NCBI GenBank assembly: GCA_913057515.1
Contig: CAJXOJ010000007.1
Coordinates: 25,307-89,306, forward strand
Direction: 5' to 3'
DNA from: an uncultured Cycloclasticus sp.
GTDB lineage: Bacteria > Pseudomonadota > Gammaproteobacteria > Methylococcales > Cycloclasticaceae
DNA: 64,000 bases
Part shown: piece by piece, positions 46,213 to 55,429 of the stretch
How positions within the stretch are numbered: the stretch's first letter is position 1
Layout: every line of letters begins with the position of its first letter
Made by a program: the position numbers and the translations under genes
Notes under the pieces: generated by a model
Told to the model about the DNA's origin: nothing
What the model saw: the letters and a program-made list of their open reading frames with translations, nothing else
The model's database searches: none

Positions 46213-47435
46213 GAAGGTTTATTATTAGGCTTTACTATCTTAATCAATTCAAATAAGTACTCTTTAGCCAGCGTAGCATAACTCCTTCTTGCACGAACCC
46301 ATACCTCACCTTTTTCACCCATTGATTGGAGGTTATCCTTACCCAAACCCACCATTTTCAAGAGGGTATTTTTTAACTCGCCAGGCTCTGAATGTTGAAC
46401 AAATAAACCACAACCAGCCTCATCTATCATCGAAGGGTAACCGTAATAGCTTGCCAATATGGGTTTACCAGCAAGCATATACTCTACAACCTTATTCATA
46501 GATTGCCCATAATCCCAAACTTTCGATTGTTTAACGGACAAATATAAAATATCACAGCATTGCAAAAAATTTTGAACATGACATTGATCAACTTTGGGAT
46601 AAAAATGAACGTTTTTACAATCACTTAGTTCTTTTTGAAATGTAGCCCTCATATCACCACTTCCAATCAGAGCAAAAAATATCTCATCATTACCTTTTAA
46701 GGACTTTATAACCGCAACGAAGTCCTCCAATGCGTTTGTTAACCCCATACTCCCTGCATAGCCTATAACTATTTTATTTTTAGGAATATTAAAATTATCA
46801 AGCTTTATGCTACAGTCTTTATAACCATCTTCGGCATAACCAAGTGGCGAACAAAAAACTCTTTTTTTATACCCTAAAGTTTCTTGCACATGCAACTCTA
46901 ATCTGGGCATTGTTCCCACTATAAGGTCTGACTTTTTATAACCTAGCTTTTCAATCCAACCCATAGTCAAAACCAAAGGGTGCCACTTTGCCATCCTCCC
47001 TTCTTCAACTAACGTAAGCGGCCATATATCCCTTACTTCAAAGACCAATTTTGCATCAAATTTCTTTTTTAGAAAAAGTCCATATAACACTGTAAAAAGA
47101 GACAACGAAGAAACGATCACAACATCAGGAGGCGGAATGTCTTTTGTTTTTAACCTAAACAATCCCAGCTCAAAATCAAACCAACTCAGCACTCTTGCAA
47201 ATGAGGCTGTTTTCTTATATTTTTTAGTCTTTATCCAAAATACCGGCACGCCCTCAACTTCCTTAAAATTATAGCGATTATTTACTGTAGGAAACTTCGC
47301 CAAATGATTTGAGTCTGATGTGAATAAGTAGGCCCTATGGTCTTGGGCTATAAACTCTTTACTTAAAAAGAACAGCCGTGCCGCTGTTCCATAATTGGGG
47401 GGGCATGCATATTTAGAAATACACCATATATTCAT
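46209..47435 (-). CDS. glycosyltransferase family 4
   Basis: 408 aa GT-B fold enzyme. N-terminal acceptor domain starting NIWCISKYACPPNYGTAARL, with EVRDIWPLTLVEEG typical of WbuB-type GT4; C-terminal donor domain with VIGYAGSMGLTNALEDFVAV and EYMLAGKPILASYYGYPSMI, including the E-x7-E region. Builds the lipid-linked repeat unit in the cytoplasm. Overlaps the PglC-like gene by 4 bases and abuts the amidotransferase without a gap. Confidence 0.9.
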   Translation of the reverse strand: MNIWCISKYACPPNYGTAARLFFLSKEFIAQDHRAYLFTSDSNHLAKFPTVNNRYNFKEVEGVPVFWIKTKKYKKTASFARVLSWFDFELGLFRLKTKDIPPPDVVIVSSLSLFTVLYGLFLKKKFDAKLVFEVRDIWPLTLVEEGRMAKWHPLVLTMGWIEKLGYKKSDLIVGTMPRLELHVQETLGYKKRVFCSPLGYAEDGYKDCSIKLDNFNIPKNKIVIGYAGSMGLTNALEDFVAVIKSLKGNDEIFFALIGSGDMRATFQKELSDCKNVHFYPKVDQCHVQNFLQCCDILYLSVKQSKVWDYGQSMNKVVEYMLAGKPILASYYGYPSMIDEAGCGLFVQHSEPGELKNTLLKMVGLGKDNLQSMGEKGEVWVRARRSYATLAKEYLFELIKIVKPNNKPS

Positions 47436-49262
47436 TTAGCTTGTTTTGTATAGTTTAGGAATATTATTAACGGTATTAATAACATCATCAAAATCCATTC
47501 CCAATGTATCTAGATACCAACGAATATTTTGATATCTTGGTTTATTCTCATCAGCAATCAAAAGTAACGCTTCATCGCGCGTTAGTTGGCCCTCACGAAT
47601 TTGATTGCTTCTAAAAGTATCATGTTCGGTGAAGCCTGCAACTGTGTAATACACATAGTTATAAAACCCCGCTGTCCCATCACCTATACGCCAAGTCGTA
47701 CTGGTATCAATCGCTGTTTCCCAATCATATTGACCAATCAATGTATCGTTAACTATTGCCTCGTCCCAGCTCCAGTAATCAAATATGTGGTAATAATCTT
47801 TTTTCTCAGTAAAGCTTCTGTAATATTCACCTGAAAGTGTATCCCATAATGAACTGTTAAAGTACCGGGGACTTTCACACATAGCCTTAAATCTTTTCGT
47901 GTGATATCGAAGCTGCTTCATAACACCATGGCTATAAACCTTCTCTTCTTCAAAATCAGGAGGAATACCTAGGAAGCCCGCTTTAAAATGAGTCACCTCC
48001 AACGGATTCACGCCCCAAAGGTTTAAATTAATACCTGTCTGCTTTTTTATTGCCTCAACATAGCGGAAAAAATGTTTGTCGCCAGCTGTTAACATGGCCA
48101 TCATTCCCAAATGAGGGGACTTCAGCCATGCTTTCAAATTCATCGCTATATTTTTTCTTTTTTCAGATATGTTTGCAGCTACTATAATATTTTCCACTCC
48201 AAGGTCACCGCACATCTGGCTGATATTTCGCCGCCCAAGATCAGTTACCATCCCCCAATCGTAAGTATAGGTAATCGGTTTCATTTCTAATTCTTTTATT
48301 ATTAGATGAAGCCCATAACAACTATCCCTACCTCCCGAAAATGGGACTATACAATCCAAAGCACCCTTTCCACGATATGGCTCAACTAGCTTAAATAACT
48401 CCTCTTTAGGCTTAGGCTTGTTTCTAGGCTTATAGTTATGGCAATAATTACATACACCTTTCGCATCAAAATGAATATAAGGCATCGTCTCTGGCAGAAC
48501 ACATTTTGTGCAGCGCTTAATACTATGTTCCTTATACTCAAGTAAGTTTTCTTTTTCTTTATTGTAATTAAACTCGGGGATCAAGTTCTCCTGTCTCACA
48601 GAAGTATCATTAACTACAAAGTCACTGTTCGACTTTGGAATATCTATAAAAAAAGCATCCTCTTTAATCTGAGAAATCCGCTCACAACCTATTAAACTCA
48701 ACGCATACCGTTCGGAAGCAAAATAGATATCGTCACCAATCTCACCCTTATATAAACTACCATTATTTGAAAATAGAACAAGCTTTCCTAACTCAGGCAA
48801 TACCAATGCGCAAGCAACAACACCTCGGCATATCGATAGTATTTTAGTCGGCAACTCATTAAGTTCTTTTCCATCTAAAAAGTGTTCTTCAGCAATTGCA
48901 ACAATAACCTCAGAGTCAATTTTTAATTGCCTTTCAACCCGTAGACTTTTCCAAATATCATCTTCATTTACAATAATGCCATTATGAATAGCACTAATTC
49001 TGCCACGAACTACCGGCTGATTATCAGCTAAACCATTTGTTATTAAACGACTATGTCCCAAAACAACATTAGAATCAAAGGGTTTAACTCTGTCCAAAAG
49101 CTTTTCAATGTTGTAATCCGCCCGCTCAACCTTATACAACAACTCATCACAATAGATTAAACCACTTGAATCGATCCCCCTTTGCTCCGAATGCCTTACA
49201 AGCTGTAAGAAATTAGCTTCATTTATTTCATTTTTTGATATTTGACCAAATAAACCACACAT
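47436..49262 (-). CDS. class II glutamine amidotransferase fused to N-acetyl sugar amidotransferase (WbpG-like)
   Basis: 608 aa, two enzymes in one chain. Residues 1 to about 230 are an Ntn-type glutaminase: Cys2 nucleophile in MCGLFGQ, GHSRLITNG (70-77) and HNG (93-95). Residues about 250-608 are a WbpG/PseA-type amidotransferase: four cysteines for zinc (C251, C254, C271, C274) and the PP-loop ATP motif FSGGRDS (308-314), then WGVNPLEVTHFK. WbpG normally gets ammonia from separate HisH/HisF-like proteins, absent here; the fused glutaminase should replace them. Product: an amide or acetamidino group on a uronic-type sugar made by the WbpA/B/D/E genes in the same operon. Confidence 0.88.
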   Translation of the reverse strand: MCGLFGQISKNEINEANFLQLVRHSEQRGIDSSGLIYCDELLYKVERADYNIEKLLDRVKPFDSNVVLGHSRLITNGLADNQPVVRGRISAIHNGIIVNEDDIWKSLRVERQLKIDSEVIVAIAEEHFLDGKELNELPTKILSICRGVVACALVLPELGKLVLFSNNGSLYKGEIGDDIYFASERYALSLIGCERISQIKEDAFFIDIPKSNSDFVVNDTSVRQENLIPEFNYNKEKENLLEYKEHSIKRCTKCVLPETMPYIHFDAKGVCNYCHNYKPRNKPKPKEELFKLVEPYRGKGALDCIVPFSGGRDSCYGLHLIIKELEMKPITYTYDWGMVTDLGRRNISQMCGDLGVENIIVAANISEKRKNIAMNLKAWLKSPHLGMMAMLTAGDKHFFRYVEAIKKQTGINLNLWGVNPLEVTHFKAGFLGIPPDFEEEKVYSHGVMKQLRYHTKRFKAMCESPRYFNSSLWDTLSGEYYRSFTEKKDYYHIFDYWSWDEAIVNDTLIGQYDWETAIDTSTTWRIGDGTAGFYNYVYYTVAGFTEHDTFRSNQIREGQLTRDEALLLIADENKPRYQNIRWYLDTLGMDFDDVINTVNNIPKLYKTS

Positions 49263-49272
49263 AATTATTACA

Positions 49273-50427
49273 CTAACCCTTAATCATTAATCTAGCATAT
49301 AACTTAATTAGCTTGTCTGCTTGCGCATCCCAACTTAAGTCATACAATTCATCCACATCTATTGCCGACAAATCACCTACGTCCTCTAGCAATTTTATGG
49401 CTTTATATATACTGGCAGAGTTTAACTCACAACAAGAACCTAAATCGTATTTCTCCACAACCTCTAAAATATCTGGGAAGCTCGATGCCAGCACTGGTAG
49501 ACCCGCAAAACAATATTCAAAGAGCTTATTCGGTAAACAATAGTAATCACTTAAAGAAACATTCTGAATAAGGCACAGCCCAACATCTGCTGATTTAGCA
49601 ACGGACACCACGTCCTCATGAGGAACCGCATCATGCACATGAATATTAGTACCAATTCTTGATTCTTCCGACAAATAGTTCTTTAGAGGGCCATACCCTA
49701 AAAATACCACATGAGAACTCACATCATCTCTTCTAAATGCTTCAAGAATCAAATCGATACCACGACCTTCACCAAGTATACCTATATATAAAAACACCTT
49801 AGCCTTTGAGGGTATTTGGTATTTATTCCTTAAATAATCCTTATTAAATTTAGCGTCTTTACTGCCTAAAACCGGAGAGTTTAAAATGATAACAGTATCC
49901 TTACTGCCTATATTATTAGAGTACCAAGTTGCGATGGATGGACTCACAACAATAAGGGAATCAACGAACCGCCATAACATCCGCTCAACAAACAACGTCA
50001 ATTTACCTAGTGTTACCGTTAAACCATTTCTGTCAGACTCCAACTCATGCGCATCATAAATGAGTGTCGCTCCTGTATAAAGCTTAAGCAATACCCCCAA
50101 AGGCAACACCAAAGTATCATTACAATGAATAACATTTGGCTTGATAGCAACAGCCTTTCTCAACATCTTAAAAGTTAATTCTACCAATGAACAAAAATGC
50201 CGAACCATTACTGGCAACCAACGCCAATTTCTTGTGCTTAAAGTGATTGAGTGTATCTCTATACCCTCTACACTATCTGTTCTGCTTGAGCCTTCTTCAA
50301 GCTTTACACCAATGCCAAACACAGAGGGTTCAGAGTCCATACCCGCGATAGCACACATTTCTTTTAGAATCCTAGAATCAGAACCTATATCGGTGTGGCT
50401 TAAGTGTAATACATTCAATTTAGTCAC
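49273..50427 (-). CDS. glycosyltransferase family 4
   Basis: 384 aa GT-B enzyme. Opening LNVLHLSHTDIGSDSRILKE, HCNDTLVLPLGVLLKL, DAHELESDRNGL, and C-terminal FLYIGILGEGRGIDLILEAF and NKLFEYCFAGLPVLASSFPD show the family. Second hexose/hexosamine transferase of the locus; donor unknown. Overlaps the Wzy gene by 8 bases. Confidence 0.88.
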   Translation of the reverse strand: MTKLNVLHLSHTDIGSDSRILKEMCAIAGMDSEPSVFGIGVKLEEGSSRTDSVEGIEIHSITLSTRNWRWLPVMVRHFCSLVELTFKMLRKAVAIKPNVIHCNDTLVLPLGVLLKLYTGATLIYDAHELESDRNGLTVTLGKLTLFVERMLWRFVDSLIVVSPSIATWYSNNIGSKDTVIILNSPVLGSKDAKFNKDYLRNKYQIPSKAKVFLYIGILGEGRGIDLILEAFRRDDVSSHVVFLGYGPLKNYLSEESRIGTNIHVHDAVPHEDVVSVAKSADVGLCLIQNVSLSDYYCLPNKLFEYCFAGLPVLASSFPDILEVVEKYDLGSCCELNSASIYKAIKLLEDVGDLSAIDVDELYDLSWDAQADKLIKLYARLMIKG

Positions 50428-51811
50428 TCGCTTTGCCTCTAAAATAAATTGGCGGAAAGATCAACCCGATTAGGAACCAAACAGGAACCCAAACAAAAAA
50501 AACAGCAACACATGCTATTAAAAATACTCCCGAAAATAACAGCAAATGAAACATTGAATTAACCATATCTAGATACTTTCCACCCTTAATATTAATTTTC
50601 TCTTTTATTGAAAAAAAAAAGAATGGAGCTAACAAAAAAAACCCGACTAAACCTAGATGCGTTACCACAGAGCCGATAAAACTGTGTACATAAGTACCTT
50701 CTCCAGTAGTCAATTTATCGACGAACATATTTCCAAATATTGGTGCATATTTAAAATGAACCACAAAATTGTCCAAAAGGTCTATTCTGGAACTGATTGA
50801 ACTGATTGAACTGATTGAACTGATTGAACTGATTGAACTGATTGAACTAGTTGAACTAGTTGTTCCTACATCGCTATAAATCGCACCATAACCAAGAATT
50901 CTCAATTGATTAAGGTCTATGTCTAGAATAGTTATTCCGCCAATAAAAAAAACAGCATCAATAACGAGAGCGGCCAATAAGACCACAAGCAACTTCAGCG
51001 CAGAACTTTTATCCAACCTCTTACATGATTTCAACAAACCCATTGCATAAAAAACAAATAACATGCTGGCGACAAACAACAAACCGCCAACACAGACAAA
51101 AGCAAGATTTGACCCAAATAGCTGGGCAAACAACATTCCACTAACGGCACTTATACAAAACAATACAAATGCAGTTAAAGCAACACACTTAAACCAACAA
51201 AAATGACTTGCTTTACCTATTAGCAAGAACATTGAAATAAATAGAAATATATATACAAAGAACCCAATAATAAGGAAACTTCCCGGCCTTTGGTACACAT
51301 CATCCATTACTGACACCAAAAAAATATCGTCGCGAACTAGTAAGTGCAATGTTGCGAAAGAATCAACCAACTGTACTAAAAAAAACAATGCAAATATGAA
51401 ATATAAAATATAAAAAAAACCTTCCTGTTGCTGACTTAGACTTAACTTCAGCGTCGACAAATTCACTGAAATCATTGCTCCTAGGCAATAAAACAATAAC
51501 ACCCCTCCATCAGTCGACAATGTATATGCTTTAAGTACGCCTAAGTCACCTGAACTAACAAAAACTCTTATAACGTAATAGAAAAAAAACACTATTAAAA
51601 TAACTGCTGAACGAGAAAATATCACTTTTTTATTTGAGAAGTCGAATGCAAGCAACAATAAACCAAATAAAAAAGACGCAAACAACGCTTCTTTCACCAC
51701 ACCATCTTGACCCAGTGCCTCTATATTTAAAAACAAGTAGAAGACCAAAATTATCGGCGTTATAAAAAACAAAGGTATTCTTACTAATTGGACAACACCC
51801 GCCTTTACCAT
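50420..51811 (-). CDS. Wzy-type O-antigen/polysaccharide polymerase with internal SSI repeat
   Basis: 463 aa with about eleven or twelve hydrophobic helices, no close motif, the profile expected of Wzy, which joins lipid-linked repeat units on the periplasmic side. The large hydrophilic loop between late helices holds (TSS)2(ISS)6, encoded by a run of 9-bp units (50790-50861). Because units are 9 bp, copy change would alter loop length but not frame. Wzy assignment rests on topology plus the presence of Wzx and Wzz in the locus. Confidence 0.78.
   Translation of the reverse strand: MVKAGVVQLVRIPLFFITPIILVFYLFLNIEALGQDGVVKEALFASFLFGLLLLAFDFSNKKVIFSRSAVILIVFFFYYVIRVFVSSGDLGVLKAYTLSTDGGVLLFYCLGAMISVNLSTLKLSLSQQQEGFFYILYFIFALFFLVQLVDSFATLHLLVRDDIFLVSVMDDVYQRPGSFLIIGFFVYIFLFISMFLLIGKASHFCWFKCVALTAFVLFCISAVSGMLFAQLFGSNLAFVCVGGLLFVASMLFVFYAMGLLKSCKRLDKSSALKLLVVLLAALVIDAVFFIGGITILDIDLNQLRILGYGAIYSDVGTTSSTSSISSISSISSISSISSISSRIDLLDNFVVHFKYAPIFGNMFVDKLTTGEGTYVHSFIGSVVTHLGLVGFFLLAPFFFFSIKEKINIKGGKYLDMVNSMFHLLLFSGVFLIACVAVFFVWVPVWFLIGLIFPPIYFRGKASD
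50790..50861. repeat. 9-bp tandem repeat (8 units) inside wzy
   Basis: Six perfect GAACTGATT units followed by two GAACTAGTT variants on the plus strand, read on the minus strand as ISS and TSS triplets. Perfect identity of six units indicates recent slippage. Confidence 0.95.
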
Positions 51812-51868
51812 TTACTTATCACCTTATTTAGACAGCCAAGCTTTATGATAGTATAAAAGCTTAAATCA

Positions 51869-53275
51869 TTATTCTGAATATAGAACCTTTGAAAACAAGT
51901 TTTTATTTTCAACCGAGCAGAGGCTAGAATTATGCCAAAGTAAACTAAAGTTCCCACCATATTTTTTAGATGCTTCATTTAAAGCCATAATAGTGTTGTA
52001 CGCTGCATCACCGGTCAAACCCATATACTCTTTTTCTAAAATCGTACACTCCATAACAATTAATGGGCGCTGCCGGAGTTTTAACATTTTACAGTCTTGC
52101 CAACCCCACATGTAAAACTCATGCGCTGTTCCAAAACGAAACCCAGGCTGATCAGCATACCCACCCGTTGTATCGTATTTAAAACCAGCTTTTGCTAAAA
52201 TACCTGGGGTTATCGCACTTTCCCAACGCAAATAATGCTGACGATTCCCTTGTATTTTCTGCTTTATTCCAGATTTAGCTAACGTTTGAACTAATAATTC
52301 TTTCTGATTAACCAGCTTCTCTTCATCTCGGTATGTTTGAAAACTCCCATGCACACCAATCTCATGACCTCTCTTATCAATCATCTGCATAAGCCATATG
52401 ATTTTTTTATCTGTCAATTCATAACAGCCATTATTTGTTTCTACAGATGTCGGTATGAAGTAGAATGCTGCCTTAATTCCCACCTGCTCGCACAAATCCA
52501 TATACCAATCAAAAGAGTAATTTTGGTCAAATTTATAAACACCTACTTCATTAAAAAAATATCGTTTAATACGCTTCAATGCTAGTGCAGGAGCTTTTCG
52601 CTTTAATACATCTCCTGCACACGACCGGGTTAATTTTGATATGGTTTCAACTGTGCAATCAAAAGGCTGGTCGACATCACAACTAACAAATGTCTGCGGC
52701 TGATGAGTTTCCCTAGTTAAGCTTGGCCATAGTTTATACATGCATGCCCAAAGAATCTCTAAGTATTCATTTACAATTGGCCGATCTAAAAATCCGGCTT
52801 TGAAGGCTACAGACGCGCTAGCGGGAAATCGATCGTGCACATCTCTGCTTTGAGTAATAAGCTCCTCATATCTTGATAACATAAAAAAGGCTGAGCCGAA
52901 AATATCTAAATTTATATGCCAGTGATTAGCTTCTTTAATCAACCCCGCATGGCCATAAAGAACAGGAACTGTTTCTTTAATCAGCCTGACATCTAAACCT
53001 TCTTCCCGTGGGTTCCAATCATGCAAAGGCAATTTTGGCATAGACTCAGGCTTTAGCCAGTGACTACCTGACTTATGAAAAAAGTCTGCATTAACAGTCA
53101 AACTCTCCGCAGAATCATGCACATATAGTTTTATAGTTGACTCATTATGTGTAGCCAAACTAAACCCTAAACCCAAAAACTCACCAAACAGAATATCTAA
53201 AATATATTTCTGCTCAGAAATGCAGCATTTAGGAATAAGAATTTCCACCTTCGCGCTATTCTTTTTTAATTTCAT
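51869..53275 (-). CDS. polysaccharide deacetylase-family protein (DUF7033 plus NodB-like)
   Basis: 468 aa, cytosolic-looking, no signal peptide. N-terminal half (about 1-190) matches the domain that usually precedes NodB-like deacetylases in O-antigen loci; the C-terminal half has TFVSCDVDQPFD (metal Asp pair) and KRGHEIGVHGSFQTYRDE with the HxxxH-type metal ligands. May deacetylate a sugar of the repeat unit. Overlaps the sulfotransferase gene by 20 bases. Confidence 0.78.
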   Translation of the reverse strand: MKLKKNSAKVEILIPKCCISEQKYILDILFGEFLGLGFSLATHNESTIKLYVHDSAESLTVNADFFHKSGSHWLKPESMPKLPLHDWNPREEGLDVRLIKETVPVLYGHAGLIKEANHWHINLDIFGSAFFMLSRYEELITQSRDVHDRFPASASVAFKAGFLDRPIVNEYLEILWACMYKLWPSLTRETHQPQTFVSCDVDQPFDCTVETISKLTRSCAGDVLKRKAPALALKRIKRYFFNEVGVYKFDQNYSFDWYMDLCEQVGIKAAFYFIPTSVETNNGCYELTDKKIIWLMQMIDKRGHEIGVHGSFQTYRDEEKLVNQKELLVQTLAKSGIKQKIQGNRQHYLRWESAITPGILAKAGFKYDTTGGYADQPGFRFGTAHEFYMWGWQDCKMLKLRQRPLIVMECTILEKEYMGLTGDAAYNTIMALNEASKKYGGNFSLLWHNSSLCSVENKNLFSKVLYSE

Positions 53276-54152
53276 CCAAAAACTGATTTGTATTTAAAAA
53301 AAAATCACGTACAGTCTTATCTGATTTTTTCTCTGAAAAAACATTAACTTCATACAGACTAAAAACATATTGTTTTATCTTCTTAATCAATCCACCAGTC
53401 AAGCCTAACCTCTGCCTAATATTAAATGTTTTTTCCGATAAAAAGACTACATATTCTAATAGTTTAGATTTCTTGATTACTCTTGGATTATTTAGAGTTT
53501 CATTATTAACCGTAATATTTTCAACACCCAAGAAATCAAATATTTCAGCATATAGTAATTCTGGTGTATTTATGAAATCCTCATAAAACCCTATGAATAA
53601 GTTTTCCTCTTTAATCTTTCCCATTATAAATGGTAAATATAATTCATACGAATAAAGAAGATCATACCTAAATAGTATTTTATTTCTACAGCCTTTGGGA
53701 TAGCCTTTATTATTCTTTCTATTATCCAACTCTCTCCAACATGCCATGAAATCATCCGATATTTCACGCATTTTCACGTCAACATAAGCCAATCTCTGTT
53801 TATGCATTGATATAGAAGCTGATAAGGGCTCTCTTAATAAAATTATGAACTTGGCATCTGGTGACAAACTCAAAATATTAGAAATAGATTTCTTGCTATA
53901 CATATTAAAAACACTTGCATCTAATCTATACTTAGATTCTTGCGAGCTTTTTGAAACAAATAAATCTAAATATATTTCTAAGCTTTTAATGGGATAATCT
54001 TCCTCATAATCATAAAACACATGCGCATCAAAAAATCTTGGTTCTTTTTTTTTTGATATAAAAATATCTTTATGCTGTGAAATATTATTTGCAAATGCTG
54101 TTGTTCCGGACTTAGGAGCCCCCAAGATAAATAAGTTCGGCACATTACTCAT
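53256..54152 (-). CDS. sulfotransferase family protein
   Basis: About 298 aa from ATG 54152, chosen because GGAAGGA lies just before it; an in-frame ATG at 54176 adds 8 residues inside wzx. PAPS-binding loop NLFILGAPKSGTTAF at the very N-terminus, EPRFFD, and the 3'-phosphate region FIILLREPLSASISMHKQRL. It should transfer sulfate from PAPS to a carbohydrate hydroxyl or amine. Visibly AT-richer than the housekeeping genes, as is the flippase gene upstream, a common sign of exchange in O-antigen loci. Overlaps the flippase gene by 8 bases. Confidence 0.85.
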   Translation of the reverse strand: MSNVPNLFILGAPKSGTTAFANNISQHKDIFISKKKEPRFFDAHVFYDYEEDYPIKSLEIYLDLFVSKSSQESKYRLDASVFNMYSKKSISNILSLSPDAKFIILLREPLSASISMHKQRLAYVDVKMREISDDFMACWRELDNRKNNKGYPKGCRNKILFRYDLLYSYELYLPFIMGKIKEENLFIGFYEDFINTPELLYAEIFDFLGVENITVNNETLNNPRVIKKSKLLEYVVFLSEKTFNIRQRLGLTGGLIKKIKQYVFSLYEVNVFSEKKSDKTVRDFFLNTNQFLDEIKKE

Positions 54153-55416
54153 TATTTCCTTCCCTAATATAGCCATGTAATAAATACAGATGAAATAGAT
54201 AATACAACGATATAAATATAGTTATATATTTTAAAAATAAAAAGAAGTCGAGTTTAAAAAAATCAGATATATATAGAATAATCATGTAATTAATAAGCAA
54301 GCCTAACTGCCAAAACATTACATTCTTATTTTTCAAAAAAACTTGGTTTATTACCGTCAGAGGTGAAACGACAAATTGTATCGCAAGTAACGGGATCAAT
54401 ATTTCAGCATATTTTCCCGCTATTCTCCACTCTTCACCAAATACAAAAGCAAATAAATCTTCGACTATGAAATACAATATTACAAAAGAAGGGAGCCCAA
54501 CAATAAATAATTTTTTTAATGTTGCATTAAATGATTTTTTAGCGCTACCTGTAAGCTGCTTTTCCTTGGTCGCTTCTTGAAAAAAAACCTGCCCAATAGA
54601 ACCGCCAACTAGAGCCGATGGCATACCTAAAAGTCGTTGAACTAATGAATAAAAGCCTAAGGTTGAAACACTAAACAATAGGGTTATCAGTATGTTTGTT
54701 AAATGCACTGATAATGTATTTGCTAATCCAGCCAACAATGTGAATTTTGGAAAATCTTTATACTTCTTTGCTAATGCAATGATCTTAACTTTGGATACTT
54801 TGGATAGCAGTATTTTGTTATTTTTAATATTTTCAAACAACCTAACATTAGCAAATATTTGAGAAACTAACTGACCACTTATTAAACCACTCACTCCACC
54901 TTTTAAATAACCAACACTTAGTTGAATAACTGCTGTTATTACAGATTTAACTATTGTTGCTTTTGCTATGTCTTTATAATATTTTTTACGATTATTAAAA
55001 TAATTTAGTATATTAAAAGTCCCTGTAAAAAATACAGCTATGGGAACAAAATATAGCCAGAACCCTATCTCTTTATTACCTAAAACAGTTAAAAAATAAC
55101 TATGAAATACAATAATTAGCGATAAAAGTATTAATGAAATACTACAGGTAATTATGAATCCTAAAGCAAATATATTAATCGCATCTTCATCTTTTTTAGG
55201 TAGCATGATAGCTAATTCATAGCGAGCATTGGCTATAGACCCAAAGATAGATATTATCGACACAAACAAAGCAAGTAACCCAAAATCTTCTGGTGCGTAT
55301 AATCTTGTTAATATTGGACTGATGCCTATTGGAATTGCTTGTGCAACTGTTGTACCTGTCATCAAAGTTAGTACATTCCGCGTGAATTCTGACTTTAATT
55401 TTATTTTATTTATCAC
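54145..55416 (-). CDS. Wzx-type lipid-linked oligosaccharide flippase
   Basis: 423 aa with about twelve hydrophobic helices (MATE/PST superfamily). Opening NVLTLMTGTTVAQAIPIGIS and ILTRLYAPEDFGLLALFVSI is the standard start of this family. Moves undecaprenyl-PP-linked repeat units to the periplasmic face for Wzy. Very AT-rich. Confidence 0.9.
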   Translation of the reverse strand: MINKIKLKSEFTRNVLTLMTGTTVAQAIPIGISPILTRLYAPEDFGLLALFVSIISIFGSIANARYELAIMLPKKDEDAINIFALGFIITCSISLILLSLIIVFHSYFLTVLGNKEIGFWLYFVPIAVFFTGTFNILNYFNNRKKYYKDIAKATIVKSVITAVIQLSVGYLKGGVSGLISGQLVSQIFANVRLFENIKNNKILLSKVSKVKIIALAKKYKDFPKFTLLAGLANTLSVHLTNILITLLFSVSTLGFYSLVQRLLGMPSALVGGSIGQVFFQEATKEKQLTGSAKKSFNATLKKLFIVGLPSFVILYFIVEDLFAFVFGEEWRIAGKYAEILIPLLAIQFVVSPLTVINQVFLKNKNVMFWQLGLLINYMIILYISDFFKLDFFLFLKYITIFISLYYLFHLYLLHGYIREGNNE

Positions 55417-55429
55417 TTAATTGCTTTTT

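Noticed and set aside
45623..46228. 201-codon open frame on the plus strand opposite the PglC-like gene
   Set aside because: It mirrors the full PglC-like coding region, has no recognisable domain, and the minus-strand frame matches a known family over its whole length.
50790..50861. CRISPR-like repeat
   Set aside because: Units are 9 bp, directly adjacent without spacers and in frame within a membrane protein gene.
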